64,000 bases of DNA from Erysipelotrichaceae bacterium (GCA_017454765.1 JAFTCJ010000025.1:62001-126000), one strand, 5' to 3'; shown: positions 26,479 to 34,098, counted from the stretch's first letter. Numbers and translations are program-made. The notes: generated from the letters alone by a model not told the origin.

Positions 26479-27396
26479 TTACTTCCTGATTCCCATCAGC
26501 GGCAGGAACTCTTCGATCGTATCTGCCGTGATGTCTTCGAGCTGCGAAGCAGCCGCATTTCCCGCCGCACCGCCGTAGCGCAGCGCAAGTTCTCTGTCAC
26601 CCGTTTCACTGAGCTTGCCGATGAATGCCGCCAGCATCGAATCACCGGCTCCGACCTTGTTGATCAGCACCGTGTCCGGCTGTTCCAGATACAGGAAACC
26701 TTCCTTGTCTGCCAGCAGTGCGCCGTCCTTGCCCAGAGACAGCAGGATCATGTCGATGCCCTGTTCTCTCAGTTTCTGTAATGCCTCTTTCGCATTTTCT
26801 GCGTTGATCTCAGGATCCTTCATCAGCAGACGCAATTCATAGAGATTCGGCTTGATCAGATCTGGTTTGCATCTGATCAGCGTTTCCGGATTCAGCGTCT
26901 CCATGTCGATGACAAGTTTCGCACCGCTTTCATGGATCAGATCGCAGATCTCTGTCAGGAATCCTTCATCAAGACCCTTCATCATACTGCCGCTGAGCAC
27001 GGCGATATCTTCAGCCGTGATTTCAGATGCGATCTTCAGCAGAGCCTCTTTGCTTCTTTCATCAGCCGTCGGTCCGTCGCCGTTGATACATAAGGCCTTG
27101 TGATCGTAATGGGCTTTCATGTTGATGCGGTTGACACCGTCGATCTCAACAGGGATGACTTCCACATTCCTGTCTTTCTCCGTTTCGCTGCGGATGAAAT
27201 CCCCGGTAAAACCGCCCAGCAGAACGACAGCCTTCGACCTGATATCCAGAAGAGAGAGTATCTTGGAAACATTGAGTCCTTTGCCTCCGGCCTTATAGAT
27301 GGCATCCTTCCCGCGGTTGACCTCATCGATCATCAGATCGCTGTCTATCGTCAGGAAGTAATCGATCGCCGGATTCAGTGTAAATGTATAGATCAT
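26479..27396 (-). CDS. 1-phosphofructokinase-family hexose-phosphate kinase (PfkB/LacC-like)
   Basis: 305 residues. The start YTFTLNPAIDYFLT is the classic FruK/LacC N-terminus; GGKGLNVSKIL and the late VGAGDSMLAAFIG hold the substrate site and catalytic Asp. It phosphorylates a ketose phosphate to the bisphosphate, the substrate of the downstream class II aldolase. The start at 27396 is chosen because AAGGTGAT lies 6-7 bases upstream and the protein then begins exactly like the family; an in-frame ATG at 27420 lies next to the -10 box. First gene of the operon, divergent from a DeoR regulator. Confidence 0.92.
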   Translation of the reverse strand: MIYTFTLNPAIDYFLTIDSDLMIDEVNRGKDAIYKAGGKGLNVSKILSLLDIRSKAVVLLGGFTGDFIRSETEKDRNVEVIPVEIDGVNRINMKAHYDHKALCINGDGPTADERSKEALLKIASEITAEDIAVLSGSMMKGLDEGFLTEICDLIHESGAKLVIDMETLNPETLIRCKPDLIKPNLYELRLLMKDPEINAENAKEALQKLREQGIDMILLSLGKDGALLADKEGFLYLEQPDTVLINKVGAGDSMLAAFIGKLSETGDRELALRYGGAAGNAAASQLEDITADTIEEFLPLMGIRK

Positions 27397-27420
27397 CCTT
27401 ATATCACCTTCTACAATCAA

Positions 27421-27449
27421 ATTATATCTGTCTGAAAGCGCTTTTTCTG
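27421..27449 (-). promoter_or_regulatory. Promoter of the PfkB-EIIBC operon
   Basis: TATAAT at 27421-27426 on the minus strand, 25 bases before the ATG. The -35 position (27444-27449, CAGAAA) is weak and is overlapped by the cre-like box, fitting a catabolite-repressed promoter. Confidence 0.55.
27433..27446. promoter_or_regulatory. cre-like box (CcpA site)
   Basis: TGAAAGCGCTTTTT closely matches the CcpA operator (TGAAANCGNTTNCA-type; differs at the last two bases). It lies in the -35/-10 spacer region of the PfkB-EIIBC operon, the usual place for repression by CcpA with HPr-Ser-P. Confidence 0.6.
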
Positions 27450-27492
27450 CTCATTTTGCGCATTTCAATCAAATAATCATGATTGTTTGCGA

Positions 27493-27498
27493 TATAAT
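27493..27498 (+). promoter_or_regulatory. -10 box of the divergent DeoR gene
   Basis: TATAAT 53 bases before the ATG at 27552. Two TGATCA hexamers (27509-27514, 27517-27522) follow in the leader and may be the regulator's own operator. Confidence 0.5.
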
Positions 27499-27508
27499 AC
27501 TATTGAAA

Positions 27509-27522
27509 TGATCAAATGATCA
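27509..27522. promoter_or_regulatory. Paired TGATCA repeats, candidate DeoR operator
   Basis: TGATCA-AA-TGATCA just downstream of the DeoR -10 box. Each hexamer is palindromic and the pair is itself an imperfect dyad. Position fits autoregulation. Confidence 0.4.
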
Positions 27523-27551
27523 CAATATGTGCTCATTTAAGGAGAAGAAAC

Positions 27552-28289
27552 ATGACTAAGGAACACCGCTGGAACAAGATCGCCGAACTGTGCAAGGAAA
27601 AAGGACAGATTAGTGTCGAAGAACTCTCGGAAGAACTGAGCGTCTCACCCGCCACAATACGGAGAGACCTGCAGCAGATGGAAGATCTCAAGATCATATC
27701 CCGTTTCCATGGAGGAGCCAGGATCTCCCAGAAACAGTACGACGAACCGCACATGATCCTGAAACAGGAGACAAACAGTGACAAGAAAAAATCAGTCGCT
27801 CTGCTGGCAGCCAGTCTGATTGAAGATAACCAGATGGTCTACCTCGATGCGGGCAGTACGACCTATGAGATCATTCAGTACATCCACGCCAAAAATATCA
27901 CCGTCGTCACGCCGGGCATCAGACACATAACAGCTCTTATCTCCAGGGACATTCCAACCATCGTTCTTGGAGGACCGATCAGACCGGAAACGGAAGCGAT
28001 CGCCGGCAGAAATACAGTTGAACAGATCGGTTCCATGTTTTTCGATGTCTGCTTCATCGGAACCAACGGCATCCATGAAAAAAACGGCTTCACCACTTCC
28101 AACGAAATGGAAGCCGCAACAAAAGCGGCAGCGATCCGTCAGACAAAGACTCCTTACATCGTCACCGACTGTTCCAAATTCCATGTCCTCAATCCTGTCC
28201 GCTTTGCGAAACTGGAAGACGCTACAGTCCTGACCGATTCCGTTCCTGATGACTATCTGTCACTGCCGATGAAATACATCGTTGCCTAA
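27552..28289 (+). CDS. DeoR/GlpR-family transcriptional regulator
   Basis: 245 residues with the N-terminal DeoR winged helix (ISVEELSEELSVSPATIRRDL) and a sugar-phosphate sensor domain (YLDAGSTTYEII, VCFIGTNGI). It probably represses the divergent PfkB-EIIBC-esterase-aldolase operon and itself. I start it at 27552 because AAGGAG lies seven bases upstream; the in-frame extension to 27516 has no ribosome site. It ends just before a strong terminator. Confidence 0.93.
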   Translation: MTKEHRWNKIAELCKEKGQISVEELSEELSVSPATIRRDLQQMEDLKIISRFHGGARISQKQYDEPHMILKQETNSDKKKSVALLAASLIEDNQMVYLDAGSTTYEIIQYIHAKNITVVTPGIRHITALISRDIPTIVLGGPIRPETEAIAGRNTVEQIGSMFFDVCFIGTNGIHEKNGFTTSNEMEAATKAAAIRQTKTPYIVTDCSKFHVLNPVRFAKLEDATVLTDSVPDDYLSLPMKYIVA

Positions 28290-28295
28290 AAACAA

Positions 28296-28320
28296 AGGAG
28301 TGAGCATTAAGCTCACTCCT
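28296..28320. terminator. Bidirectional terminator
   Basis: AGGAGTGAGC and GCTCACTCCT (10 perfect pairs, loop ATTAA), with TCTTTTCT on the plus strand and TTTGTTTTT on the minus strand. It ends the DeoR gene and the convergent YwaF-like gene. Confidence 0.82.
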
Positions 28321-28351
28321 TCTTTTCTGATATCTTATTCGATACCTGCTT

Positions 28352-29110
28352 TTATTTTCTGATCAGTCCGAAGAAGAAAGTGACCAGATACATATAGATC
28401 AGTGAGAACGGATACAGCGGCAGTTCATAGAGCAGCGGATGAGGGATGAAACGGTACAGCATATCCAGGGCCGGTATCTGTTCCGTTTCCATCGTATAGA
28501 AATAATTCGCATGATCATAAATGCCGCGCTTGCGTATGAACGTATTCAGGCAGTGAGCCAGCAGCGAAATCACGATCAGAGCCAGAAACGCCTTTGGAAC
28601 ATCGGAATATTCAGGATAATAGAAACCGAATGTCAGCAAAGCCATGGCCTCAACGATGATCATATAATGCGTACCGTAGTAGCCAAGGATCCTGGGCAGG
28701 AAGAGGTAAGCCTCATCAAAAGTCGGCGCAGGCAATAACAGTGCCATCAGAGCACCCAGAGGTCCCATAAAGAAACAGAAACTCATCAGAGGCCTGAAAC
28801 CGAAAAAGACCGCCAGAGGCATCAGCGTCATATTGATGTTGCACAGATGGAAAGGAAGCTCTCCCCACCAGCTGAAACCGCCGATGAACTGTCTTTCCTC
28901 ATCGTACTCCCGGTCACGCGACAATTCATATTTGTAGAGGAAGAAAGATACGCAGTTGAACAGACATACCGCAATATAAAAGGTCTTTCTGAATTCCATA
29001 TCTCTGCCTTTTATTGTCAGCGTCATGACAGTCAGTACGCCCACGAAAAACAGAGAGATGAACCAGAACACAAGATTGAACGGCGATATGATCAGTTTCT
29101 TTTTCAGCAT
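28352..29110 (-). CDS. YwaF/TMEM164-like integral membrane protein
   Basis: 252 residues with about seven hydrophobic segments. GELPFHLCNINM near residue 95 is the hallmark of the YwaF (TIGR02206-like) family, whose biochemical role is poorly known. The ATG at 29110 is preceded by GGAGG four bases upstream, and TATAAT lies at 29150-29155; an in-frame ATG at 29158 would precede the transcription start, so it is rejected. Single-gene unit. Confidence 0.75.
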   Translation of the reverse strand: MLKKKLIISPFNLVFWFISLFFVGVLTVMTLTIKGRDMEFRKTFYIAVCLFNCVSFFLYKYELSRDREYDEERQFIGGFSWWGELPFHLCNINMTLMPLAVFFGFRPLMSFCFFMGPLGALMALLLPAPTFDEAYLFLPRILGYYGTHYMIIVEAMALLTFGFYYPEYSDVPKAFLALIVISLLAHCLNTFIRKRGIYDHANYFYTMETEQIPALDMLYRFIPHPLLYELPLYPFSLIYMYLVTFFFGLIRK

Positions 29111-29149
29111 ATGACCTCCATAAGCATCAGCAATCCTATGCATATACCT

Positions 29150-29155
29150 ATTATA
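29150..29155 (-). promoter_or_regulatory. -10 box of the YwaF-like gene
   Basis: TATAAT on the minus strand about 40 bases before the chosen ATG, helping to fix the start codon. Confidence 0.45.
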
Positions 29156-29233
29156 CATTGCCTGGAAAAGAAAAGCTGTCGCCTCTTTGGCAACAGCTCC
29201 GTGAAAGGAGGAAAACCATGCCTTCGATCTGTT

Positions 29234-29542
29234 TTATCCCTGATCGGCCAGCTGGGCGATCAGACTTCCTTCTTCTGCCATGATGAATCTGACCAGACAT
29301 TCACTCTCATCACCGATCCTGTCATACAGCCTTCCGGCGGAACAGGTCCCTCTGGCAACAGAGTGGACCGAGTTTGCCACATAGCCGCACCTCGCCTCGT
29401 CTTTATATACGGCGATCGCCTCGTCATCATAGACATTGTTTCTGTCTTTTTTTAAGATCAGTCTGTCTCCGGGTTTCAGAAAGCTGATACTTTCATAATT
29501 TCCCAGATGATTGACTGTCATATAAATGTTTTTATCTTCCAT
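29234..29542 (-). CDS. Small HIRAN-domain protein
   Basis: 102 residues, essentially one HIRAN-like domain: KPGDRLILKKDRNNVYDDEAIAVY followed by a GYVANS strand and a short C-terminal extension with three Cys or His residues. In eukaryotes HIRAN binds 3' ends of single-stranded DNA; bacterial stand-alone forms are uncharacterised. The ATG at 29542 follows AAAGGAAA; a longer frame reaches into the terminator at 29613-29655 and is unlikely. It could be read through from the HTH gene upstream or have its own start between. Confidence 0.68.
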   Translation of the reverse strand: MEDKNIYMTVNHLGNYESISFLKPGDRLILKKDRNNVYDDEAIAVYKDEARCGYVANSVHSVARGTCSAGRLYDRIGDESECLVRFIMAEEGSLIAQLADQG

Positions 29543-29612
29543 GATCAGTTTCCTTTGCTCCTGTGATATAAAGATAAACCATGGATCATGCAAAAAATGT
29601 GCCATCACACAG

Positions 29613-29655
29613 AAAAACCGGACAGACCCGGATTCGCGACCGTCTGCCCGGTTTT
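29613..29655 (-). terminator. Terminator after the small HTH gene
   Basis: On the minus strand AAAACCGGGCAGAC and GTCTGTCCGGTTTTT pair (one G-T), with a 14-base loop, followed by CTGTGTG. It lies between the HTH gene and the HIRAN gene. Confidence 0.75.
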
Positions 29656-29665
29656 CATGGATCAT

Positions 29666-29896
29666 TCAGATCTGTTTCATCTGATCCGTTTCATCGAAAA
29701 TTTCGATGATGTCATTCAGATCCGTAATGTCAAGAAGATACATCAGTCTCACAAACGAGCTCAGTGTAATGTTCCGGTCATGTCTGATCCGATACATGCT
29801 GGAGATCGGAAAAGCAAAACTCCTGAACAGGTCGTCATGAGAAAGTCTTTTTTCCTTCATCTTCCGGAAAAAAGGTTTGAAAATGAATTTTGGCAT
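29666..29896 (-). CDS. Small Cro/C1-type (HTH_26-like) DNA-binding protein
   Basis: 76 residues, basic at the N-terminus. The helix-turn-helix covers about residues 12-65: KRLSHDDLFRSFAFPISSMYRIR then ITLSSFVRLMYLLDITDLNDII. It lacks a sensor domain. The ATG at 29896 has AGGAGGA nine bases upstream; longer in-frame starts lack one. An inverted repeat at 30150-30177 upstream may be its operator. Confidence 0.72.
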   Translation of the reverse strand: MPKFIFKPFFRKMKEKRLSHDDLFRSFAFPISSMYRIRHDRNITLSSFVRLMYLLDITDLNDIIEIFDETDQMKQI

Positions 29897-30149
29897 ATTG
29901 TCTGGCTCCTCCTGTTGAAACATACGCCGCCGAATCCGGTTAATATCCGATCTGATCCCTCCTGTCTCTCTTTTTTGAAGCAATAAGAAAAACACATGAA
30001 TCCTTATGTTCTTTCATTGGAATCATTGCTTCCCGGTCAGGGAAACAGTCAGATCAGTATCCTCTGATACTTTCCTTAAATCCTATTTTAGTACTCTTTT
30101 TTACAAATGAAATAAGCATTTGAAAAAATTTGTCATATAGGTTAACATG

Positions 30150-30177
30150 TGTGAACTTCTTGTTTTCACAGTTCACA
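30150..30177. promoter_or_regulatory. Inverted repeat upstream of the HTH gene
   Basis: TGTGAACT and AGTTCACA (8 perfect pairs, 12-base spacer); an inner TTCACA adds a third half-site. It sits about 250 bases upstream of the HTH ATG. Candidate operator; the rest of the 29997-30191 gap shows nothing else recognisable. Confidence 0.4.
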
Positions 30178-30191
30178 AAAATGAAATTTCA

Positions 30192-30221
30192 ACAAAAAAC
30201 CGATGATATTCTCACCGGTTT
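30192..30221 (-). terminator. Terminator after the AAA ATPase gene
   Basis: AAACCGGTGA and TCATCGGTTT pair (one G-T) around GAATA on the minus strand, followed by TTTTG. Confidence 0.7.
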
Positions 30222-30247
30222 CCTGATATAAACAAAACAATAATCTG

Positions 30248-31615
30248 TCAGATATGATACAGATCCTCTCCGCTGATCAGATAATCGGCTTTGATCCCTT
30301 CTTCAAATCCGCTGACCGATATGAATCCGATCTTGTCGACATCGAGTTCTGAGATCTGTCTGATCTGCCCGATCTCTTTCTCTGCTGTTGAACGATCCAG
30401 TCTGTTTTTCAGATATTTGACTTCAACGATATCAAAACCCTTGTTCTTTTCCAAAGCGATATCAAACTCGCCGTTTCTTTTTTCGAGCGGATCATCATAA
30501 TAATAAGTTCCGATGTTCCTGATCCCCTTCATTTTTCCGCTTCTGACACAGAGAGAAAAATACTGTTTTCCGATCGATTCGAAACGGTAAGAAATGTAGT
30601 TCCCGATCGTCGGTCCGATATATTCCTCATAAAAAGCTTCCGGACCGATCAGCTGCAGAACGCTGAGGTTTTCATAAAGATAGGCATAATAGAAACGCAG
30701 CAGATTGTCGCCGATCTCATATCTGATCTTCTTTTTATCATCACTTCTGTTGATCGGAACATTGCGTCTGACCAGTCCCATATCGATCATCGGAAGCAGC
30801 TGTTTATTCAGATTTCCGTTCTTTTCATGATATACCGTCATTTCGATCTCCGAATACTTCTTTCTGCCGTTGGAAAGATAAGCGAGGATCCTCTCCATAT
30901 ACAGGCGGCTGCTGTAATCAGAGAGAAGAAGATTGTTCAGATAGATAAAGACGCTGCTTCTGAAATCAAGTATGATATTGCAGATATTCTGCTTCAGAGT
31001 TTTGTTTCCGTCGATCTGCTGATTGACGAAAGGAGACCCTCCGAATACGGAATAAAAAGCCACCTTATCATAAACAGGAAGATCTTTATAGAAATCCCGG
31101 CAGGCATAATAATCCAGTTCTTCCAGTTTTATAATCAGGGTAAACCTTCCGAACAGAGCGTTCTTTTCTTCCAGCAGCTGCTTCATCATGCCGATATGGG
31201 AACCGCTCAGGATCAGGTCGATGTTCCTGTACTTTCTGTCAATGATCCTCTGAAAACAGGAATCAACATAATCGGAGTCCTCAAACTCTTTCAGATACGG
31301 ATATTCATCGATCACGACAAGATACTTTTCAGAAAGGCCGTCAATGTAGTCAAAAACCTCTTCGAAAGAAGAGAAACTGACATAGGAAGGAAAAGACCGG
31401 CCTTTCAAAGCGATACGAACAAAATTATCAGTATTCTCTCTGATCGTACTTCTGACGCACTCATAATAAAGAAGCGTGCGCCTGCTTTGTTTTGCCGCCT
31501 CCAGGATCAGTGTCGTCTTCCCGATCTTCCTCTTACCGTATATCACGATATTCTGATGATCTTTCTCAAGACAGTTTCTGATCTGCTTCAGTTCCTCTTC
31601 TCTTCCGACAAACAT
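30248..31615 (-). CDS. AAA ATPase with C-terminal DUF234 nuclease-like domain
   Basis: 455 residues of the archaeal-type MoxR-unrelated STAND/AAA group common in anaerobes. Walker A GKRKIGKTT is at 27-35, Walker B VVIDEYPYL near 100-108, sensor region LSGSHIGMM near 136. A winged-helix section follows (about 230-300), then a C-terminal DUF234 domain with D in NGEFDIAL and E-V-K in DIVEVKYLKN, a PD-(D/E)xK-like pattern. Function of the family is not established; many members are orphan or selfish-element linked. Codon usage is more AT-rich than neighbours, suggesting acquisition. AGGAGG precedes the ATG. Confidence 0.88.
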   Translation of the reverse strand: MFVGREEELKQIRNCLEKDHQNIVIYGKRKIGKTTLILEAAKQSRRTLLYYECVRSTIRENTDNFVRIALKGRSFPSYVSFSSFEEVFDYIDGLSEKYLVVIDEYPYLKEFEDSDYVDSCFQRIIDRKYRNIDLILSGSHIGMMKQLLEEKNALFGRFTLIIKLEELDYYACRDFYKDLPVYDKVAFYSVFGGSPFVNQQIDGNKTLKQNICNIILDFRSSVFIYLNNLLLSDYSSRLYMERILAYLSNGRKKYSEIEMTVYHEKNGNLNKQLLPMIDMGLVRRNVPINRSDDKKKIRYEIGDNLLRFYYAYLYENLSVLQLIGPEAFYEEYIGPTIGNYISYRFESIGKQYFSLCVRSGKMKGIRNIGTYYYDDPLEKRNGEFDIALEKNKGFDIVEVKYLKNRLDRSTAEKEIGQIRQISELDVDKIGFISVSGFEEGIKADYLISGEDLYHI

Positions 31616-31625
31616 TATGACCTCC

Positions 31626-31664
31626 TATACCGTATTTCATTACGGCGTATTCTCTTACGGTATA
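31626..31664. promoter_or_regulatory. Inverted repeat in the leader of the ATPase gene
   Basis: TATACCGTA and TACGGTATA, nine perfect pairs separated by 21 bases, with a related TTACGGCGTA in between. It starts one base after a minus-strand TATAAT (31665-31670) and ends next to AGGAGG, so a protein bound here would block both transcription start and translation. Confidence 0.55.
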
Positions 31665-32035
31665 ATTATAACACACTCTTCAAACAAAAAAGCCAGCACT
31701 CCAACCTGCTGACTCCTTCGTTTTCAGAAAAGGGATTTCTTAATGAAAAAATTATTGTTTACATGTTTATAATAATCGCTGAATCTGAACTCCGTGTGAA
31801 CTAAAGTGAATTCTAACTGAATTAAAAAGCTGCCTCATATCAGCAGCTTCATTTGGAGCAGATCAGATCTTTGCGATTCGGAAACAGAAGATCAGATCTT
31901 TCTATCAATATAATATCTTCTTAACAGGTCTCAGACAAGTTAAGATTGGAACAATTTATGACTGCTGCATGATACAGCAGTCAGAGAAAGGAATGAATCA
32001 GAACTATGCCGGCACATAAGGAGGAGCACATCTGT

Positions 32036-32137
32036 ATGAATCATCTGGCAGTAAAAGGGAATATGAGTCTGCCGGCAGAAACCTTCCTCATCCTCATCTT
32101 AGCTTCTGGAGTTCTTCCTGCATATGTCCGGATATGA
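32036..32137 (+). CDS. Candidate 33-residue hydrophobic peptide
   Basis: Short reading frame preceded by AAGGAGG (11-base spacing) and downstream of a TATAAT at 31909. The peptide has a polar start and one hydrophobic segment (TFLILILASGVLPAYV) with a terminal Arg-Ile, the layout of many small membrane peptides. An in-frame ATG at 32006 would add ten residues. It is followed directly by a hairpin. No family recognised; coding is uncertain. Confidence 0.3.
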   Translation: MNHLAVKGNMSLPAETFLILILASGVLPAYVRI

Positions 32138-32141
32138 AAAA

Positions 32142-32165
32142 GGTACTGTCCATTAAGACAGTACC
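32142..32165 (-). terminator. Terminator after the 61-residue gene
   Basis: GGTACTGTC and GACAGTACC (nine pairs, six-base loop) followed by TTTTTC on the minus strand. Confidence 0.75.
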
Positions 32166-32228
32166 GGTCGGCCTGTTTTCCTTTCTCATATCGAAAACAG
32201 CCTGCAGGTTATATACCGATTCATTCGA

Positions 32229-32414
32229 TCAGAAATCGATCTGATCATCCTGCGCCAGATCCAGCGCCGCATTCCAGTGATCGATCATTTTGTCATAGCC
32301 GATCTGATCCACGATCACTTCACTCAGGATACCCAGAGCTTCCCTCTGTGAATATCCCTCCTTCATCAGCGAGACCATAATCACCCTGTAGGGATTTCTA
32401 TTTGCCTTTTCCAT
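32229..32414 (-). CDS. Small hypothetical helical protein
   Basis: 61 residues, soluble, mostly helical, acidic C-terminus (DDQIDF). No family recognised. The segment SQREALGILSEVIVDQIGYDKMIDHW could form two amphipathic helices. There is no ribosome site; GATAAT lies exactly six bases before the ATG, so it may be leaderless. It has its own terminator, which supports it being a real gene. Confidence 0.55.
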   Translation of the reverse strand: MEKANRNPYRVIMVSLMKEGYSQREALGILSEVIVDQIGYDKMIDHWNAALDLAQDDQIDF

Positions 32415-32552
32415 GTCTTAATTATCTCATCCGTTCGAAACCCGCAGCATTTCCGAATCATTCACTTTTTTTCCACAATTGTGGAGAATTTTTGTGGAAA
32501 ACTACCTTTTCCGGCCGGAAAAAGAGAATTTCATGCCCTATCCGTAATCTGT

Positions 32553-32558
32553 TATGAT
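32553..32558 (+). promoter_or_regulatory. Extended -10 box six bases before the MBL-hydrolase ATG
   Basis: TGTTATGAT (extended -10) with six bases to the ATG at 32565; no ribosome site is possible. Leaderless mRNA predicted. Confidence 0.6.
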
Positions 32559-32564
32559 TAAATC

Positions 32565-33332
32565 ATGAGTTCGATCAACATCATTCCCATCGGATCGGGA
32601 TCCACAGGCAACTGTATCTATCTTGAGATCGGCGCTTATCCTCTGCTGATCGACATGGGTATCGGCTACCGCAGAGTCAGGGATGTGCTGCAGAAACACG
32701 GCAGGGATCTTTCCGATGTGAAAGCGATCTTTCTCACCCACGGACACTACGACCACGTCAAGGCAGCACCGGCGATCGCCAATCACAGTGCCTGCAATAT
32801 CTATTGTGATGAGTCGGCCATGTATCCGATCCGGAAGATCGATGAAAACAGAAGGATCGTTCATAAGATCAACGAAACAGCTGAAATCCTTCCGGGACTG
32901 ATCGTTTCATCCTTCTCTGTTCCCCACGATTATGTAAGGACCTGCGGTTATACCTTCACTTGTCAGGGAAGGAAAGTCTCCCTGGTCACGGACTGCGGTC
33001 AGATGAGCGAAGACATCATCAGCAATCTGATCGGATCCGATGTGGTCATCATCGAATGCAACCACGACGTGGAGATGCTGAAAAAGGGACCCTATCCTTA
33101 TCTTTTGCAGAAACGCATCCTTTCCAAATTCGGTCATCTCTCCAATGATGACTGCGCTGATACGGTTTTAAGACTTTACCAGGAAGGAACGAAACACTTC
33201 CTGCTGGCACATGTCTCTTTGATCAACAACACTTTCGAAATTGCATATCAGACTGTAAAAGACAGAACCGAAGGCTGTGATCTGGATCTCTATGTCTGTA
33301 AAGATGAAGGCGATGATCTGCTGACATACTGA
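32565..33332 (+). CDS. MBL-fold metallo-hydrolase (YycJ/WalJ-like)
   Basis: 255 residues with the metallo-beta-lactamase signature THGHYDH at 58-64, GSGSTGNCIYL at the N-terminus, and later metal-site residues in IECNHD and GHLSND. The GS-GS-GN start is typical of YycJ-type exonuclease-like proteins linked to DNA repair or cell-wall control. Transcription probably starts at the ATG. The neighbouring 33378 gene has its own extended -10 box just after this stop. Confidence 0.86.
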   Translation: MSSINIIPIGSGSTGNCIYLEIGAYPLLIDMGIGYRRVRDVLQKHGRDLSDVKAIFLTHGHYDHVKAAPAIANHSACNIYCDESAMYPIRKIDENRRIVHKINETAEILPGLIVSSFSVPHDYVRTCGYTFTCQGRKVSLVTDCGQMSEDIISNLIGSDVVIIECNHDVEMLKKGPYPYLLQKRILSKFGHLSNDDCADTVLRLYQEGTKHFLLAHVSLINNTFEIAYQTVKDRTEGCDLDLYVCKDEGDDLLTY

Positions 33333-33337
33333 AATGG

Positions 33338-33343
33338 TATGAT
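33338..33343 (+). promoter_or_regulatory. Extended -10 box of the membrane protein gene
   Basis: TGGTATGAT 34 bases before the ATG at 33378, followed by a normal AGGAGG ribosome site (33367-33372). Confidence 0.5.
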
Positions 33344-33377
33344 GAAATAGAAGAAAAACAATCAATAGGAGGCAAAT

Positions 33378-34013
33378 ATGTTTGTATTCTGGGGCGACGG
33401 CTCGCAGGAAGCCAAAGATCTGGTCGATGCGGTGATCGTCAGAAGCACTGAAAACTTCAACTGGACATTTATCTTCATCCTTTCTGTCATCTTCTACGTT
33501 TACTGGAGCGAGATACAGAAAAAGAATTACAAAGTGGTCGTTGCCGGACTTTCGCTCTACGGCGTCCACTGGCTCTACGAGATCGGCAATGCGGTCATCC
33601 GTCACGTCTTCGGCTATCCGCTCTGGACCGTCAGCAACGCGTCAACAACATTCATCCTGCTGATCGGTGTCTGCTGGGAACTGTCGATGATGTTTTCCCT
33701 GGCAGGCATGATCTCCTTCAAGATGCTTCCGGATGAAAGGAACTTCAAAAACAAACTCATGGGAGCGATCTCCATGGCACTGCTCTTTGCCCTGTTTGAG
33801 TCCTTCCTGGCAGGAACATCCAACCATTCCTTCATCTGGGTCTACAAGTGGTGGGGCGTCATTCCGGTCTTCTTCACGACCTACATCCCCTTCTTCCTTG
33901 CCAGCAACTTCGTTCCGGATCTGGAACCTAAAAAACAGAAGACATTCCTGATCACGGTGTGGTCACTGGTTGCCGTCGCTCTGGTCACTCTGATCCCGGC
34001 AGGCATCATCTGA
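33378..34013 (+). CDS. Hypothetical multi-pass membrane protein
   Basis: 211 residues with about six hydrophobic segments and conserved-looking aromatic stretches (GVHWLYEIGNAVIRHVFGYP, WVYKWWGVIPVFF). No family recognised with certainty. Single-gene unit with its own extended -10 box, AGGAGG and terminator, so it is clearly expressed. No enzymatic motif seen. Confidence 0.8.
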   Translation: MFVFWGDGSQEAKDLVDAVIVRSTENFNWTFIFILSVIFYVYWSEIQKKNYKVVVAGLSLYGVHWLYEIGNAVIRHVFGYPLWTVSNASTTFILLIGVCWELSMMFSLAGMISFKMLPDERNFKNKLMGAISMALLFALFESFLAGTSNHSFIWVYKWWGVIPVFFTTYIPFFLASNFVPDLEPKKQKTFLITVWSLVAVALVTLIPAGII

Positions 34014-34024
34014 TTAAAAACCAT

Positions 34025-34053
34025 AAAAGCAGATCGTTCACGGATCTGCTTTT
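34025..34053 (+). terminator. Terminator after the membrane protein gene
   Basis: AAAAGCAGATC and GATCTGCTTTT (11 pairs, seven-base loop) followed by GTTATGG. Confidence 0.75.
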
Positions 34054-34098
34054 GTTATGGTCTGATGAATTTCCTGCAGGATGATACTTACATATAAA

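Larger units (their letters stand above)
31616..32228. other. 613-base gap with several hairpins and a candidate small gene
   Basis: No recognised gene. From left to right it holds the ATPase promoter dyad, a minus-strand terminator-like hairpin at 31692-31713 followed by six T, another at 31827-31849 followed by TTTTT, a 13-base direct repeat AGATCAGATCTTT (31860-31872 and 31889-31901), a plus-strand TATAAT at 31909-31914, a 9-base-stem hairpin TGACTGCTG/CAGCAGTCA at about 31958-31982, a short reading frame with AGGAGG (32036-32137), and a terminator at 32142-32165. Confidence 0.6.

Noticed and set aside
30150..30177. TGTGAA and TTCACA half-sites read as a third Rex box
   Set aside because: The spacers are 9-12 bases instead of 4 and no fermentation gene follows; better explained as an operator of the local HTH gene.
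32036..32137. LPAET followed by a hydrophobic stretch, resembling a sortase sorting signal
   Set aside because: The motif is LPxET, not LPxTG, the protein is too short to be a surface protein, and no upstream fragment of one is visible.
32229..32414. The 61-residue protein ending DDQIDF as a third carrier of the VDLDID-type tail
   Set aside because: Only the last few residues are loosely similar, and the protein has no PTS link.
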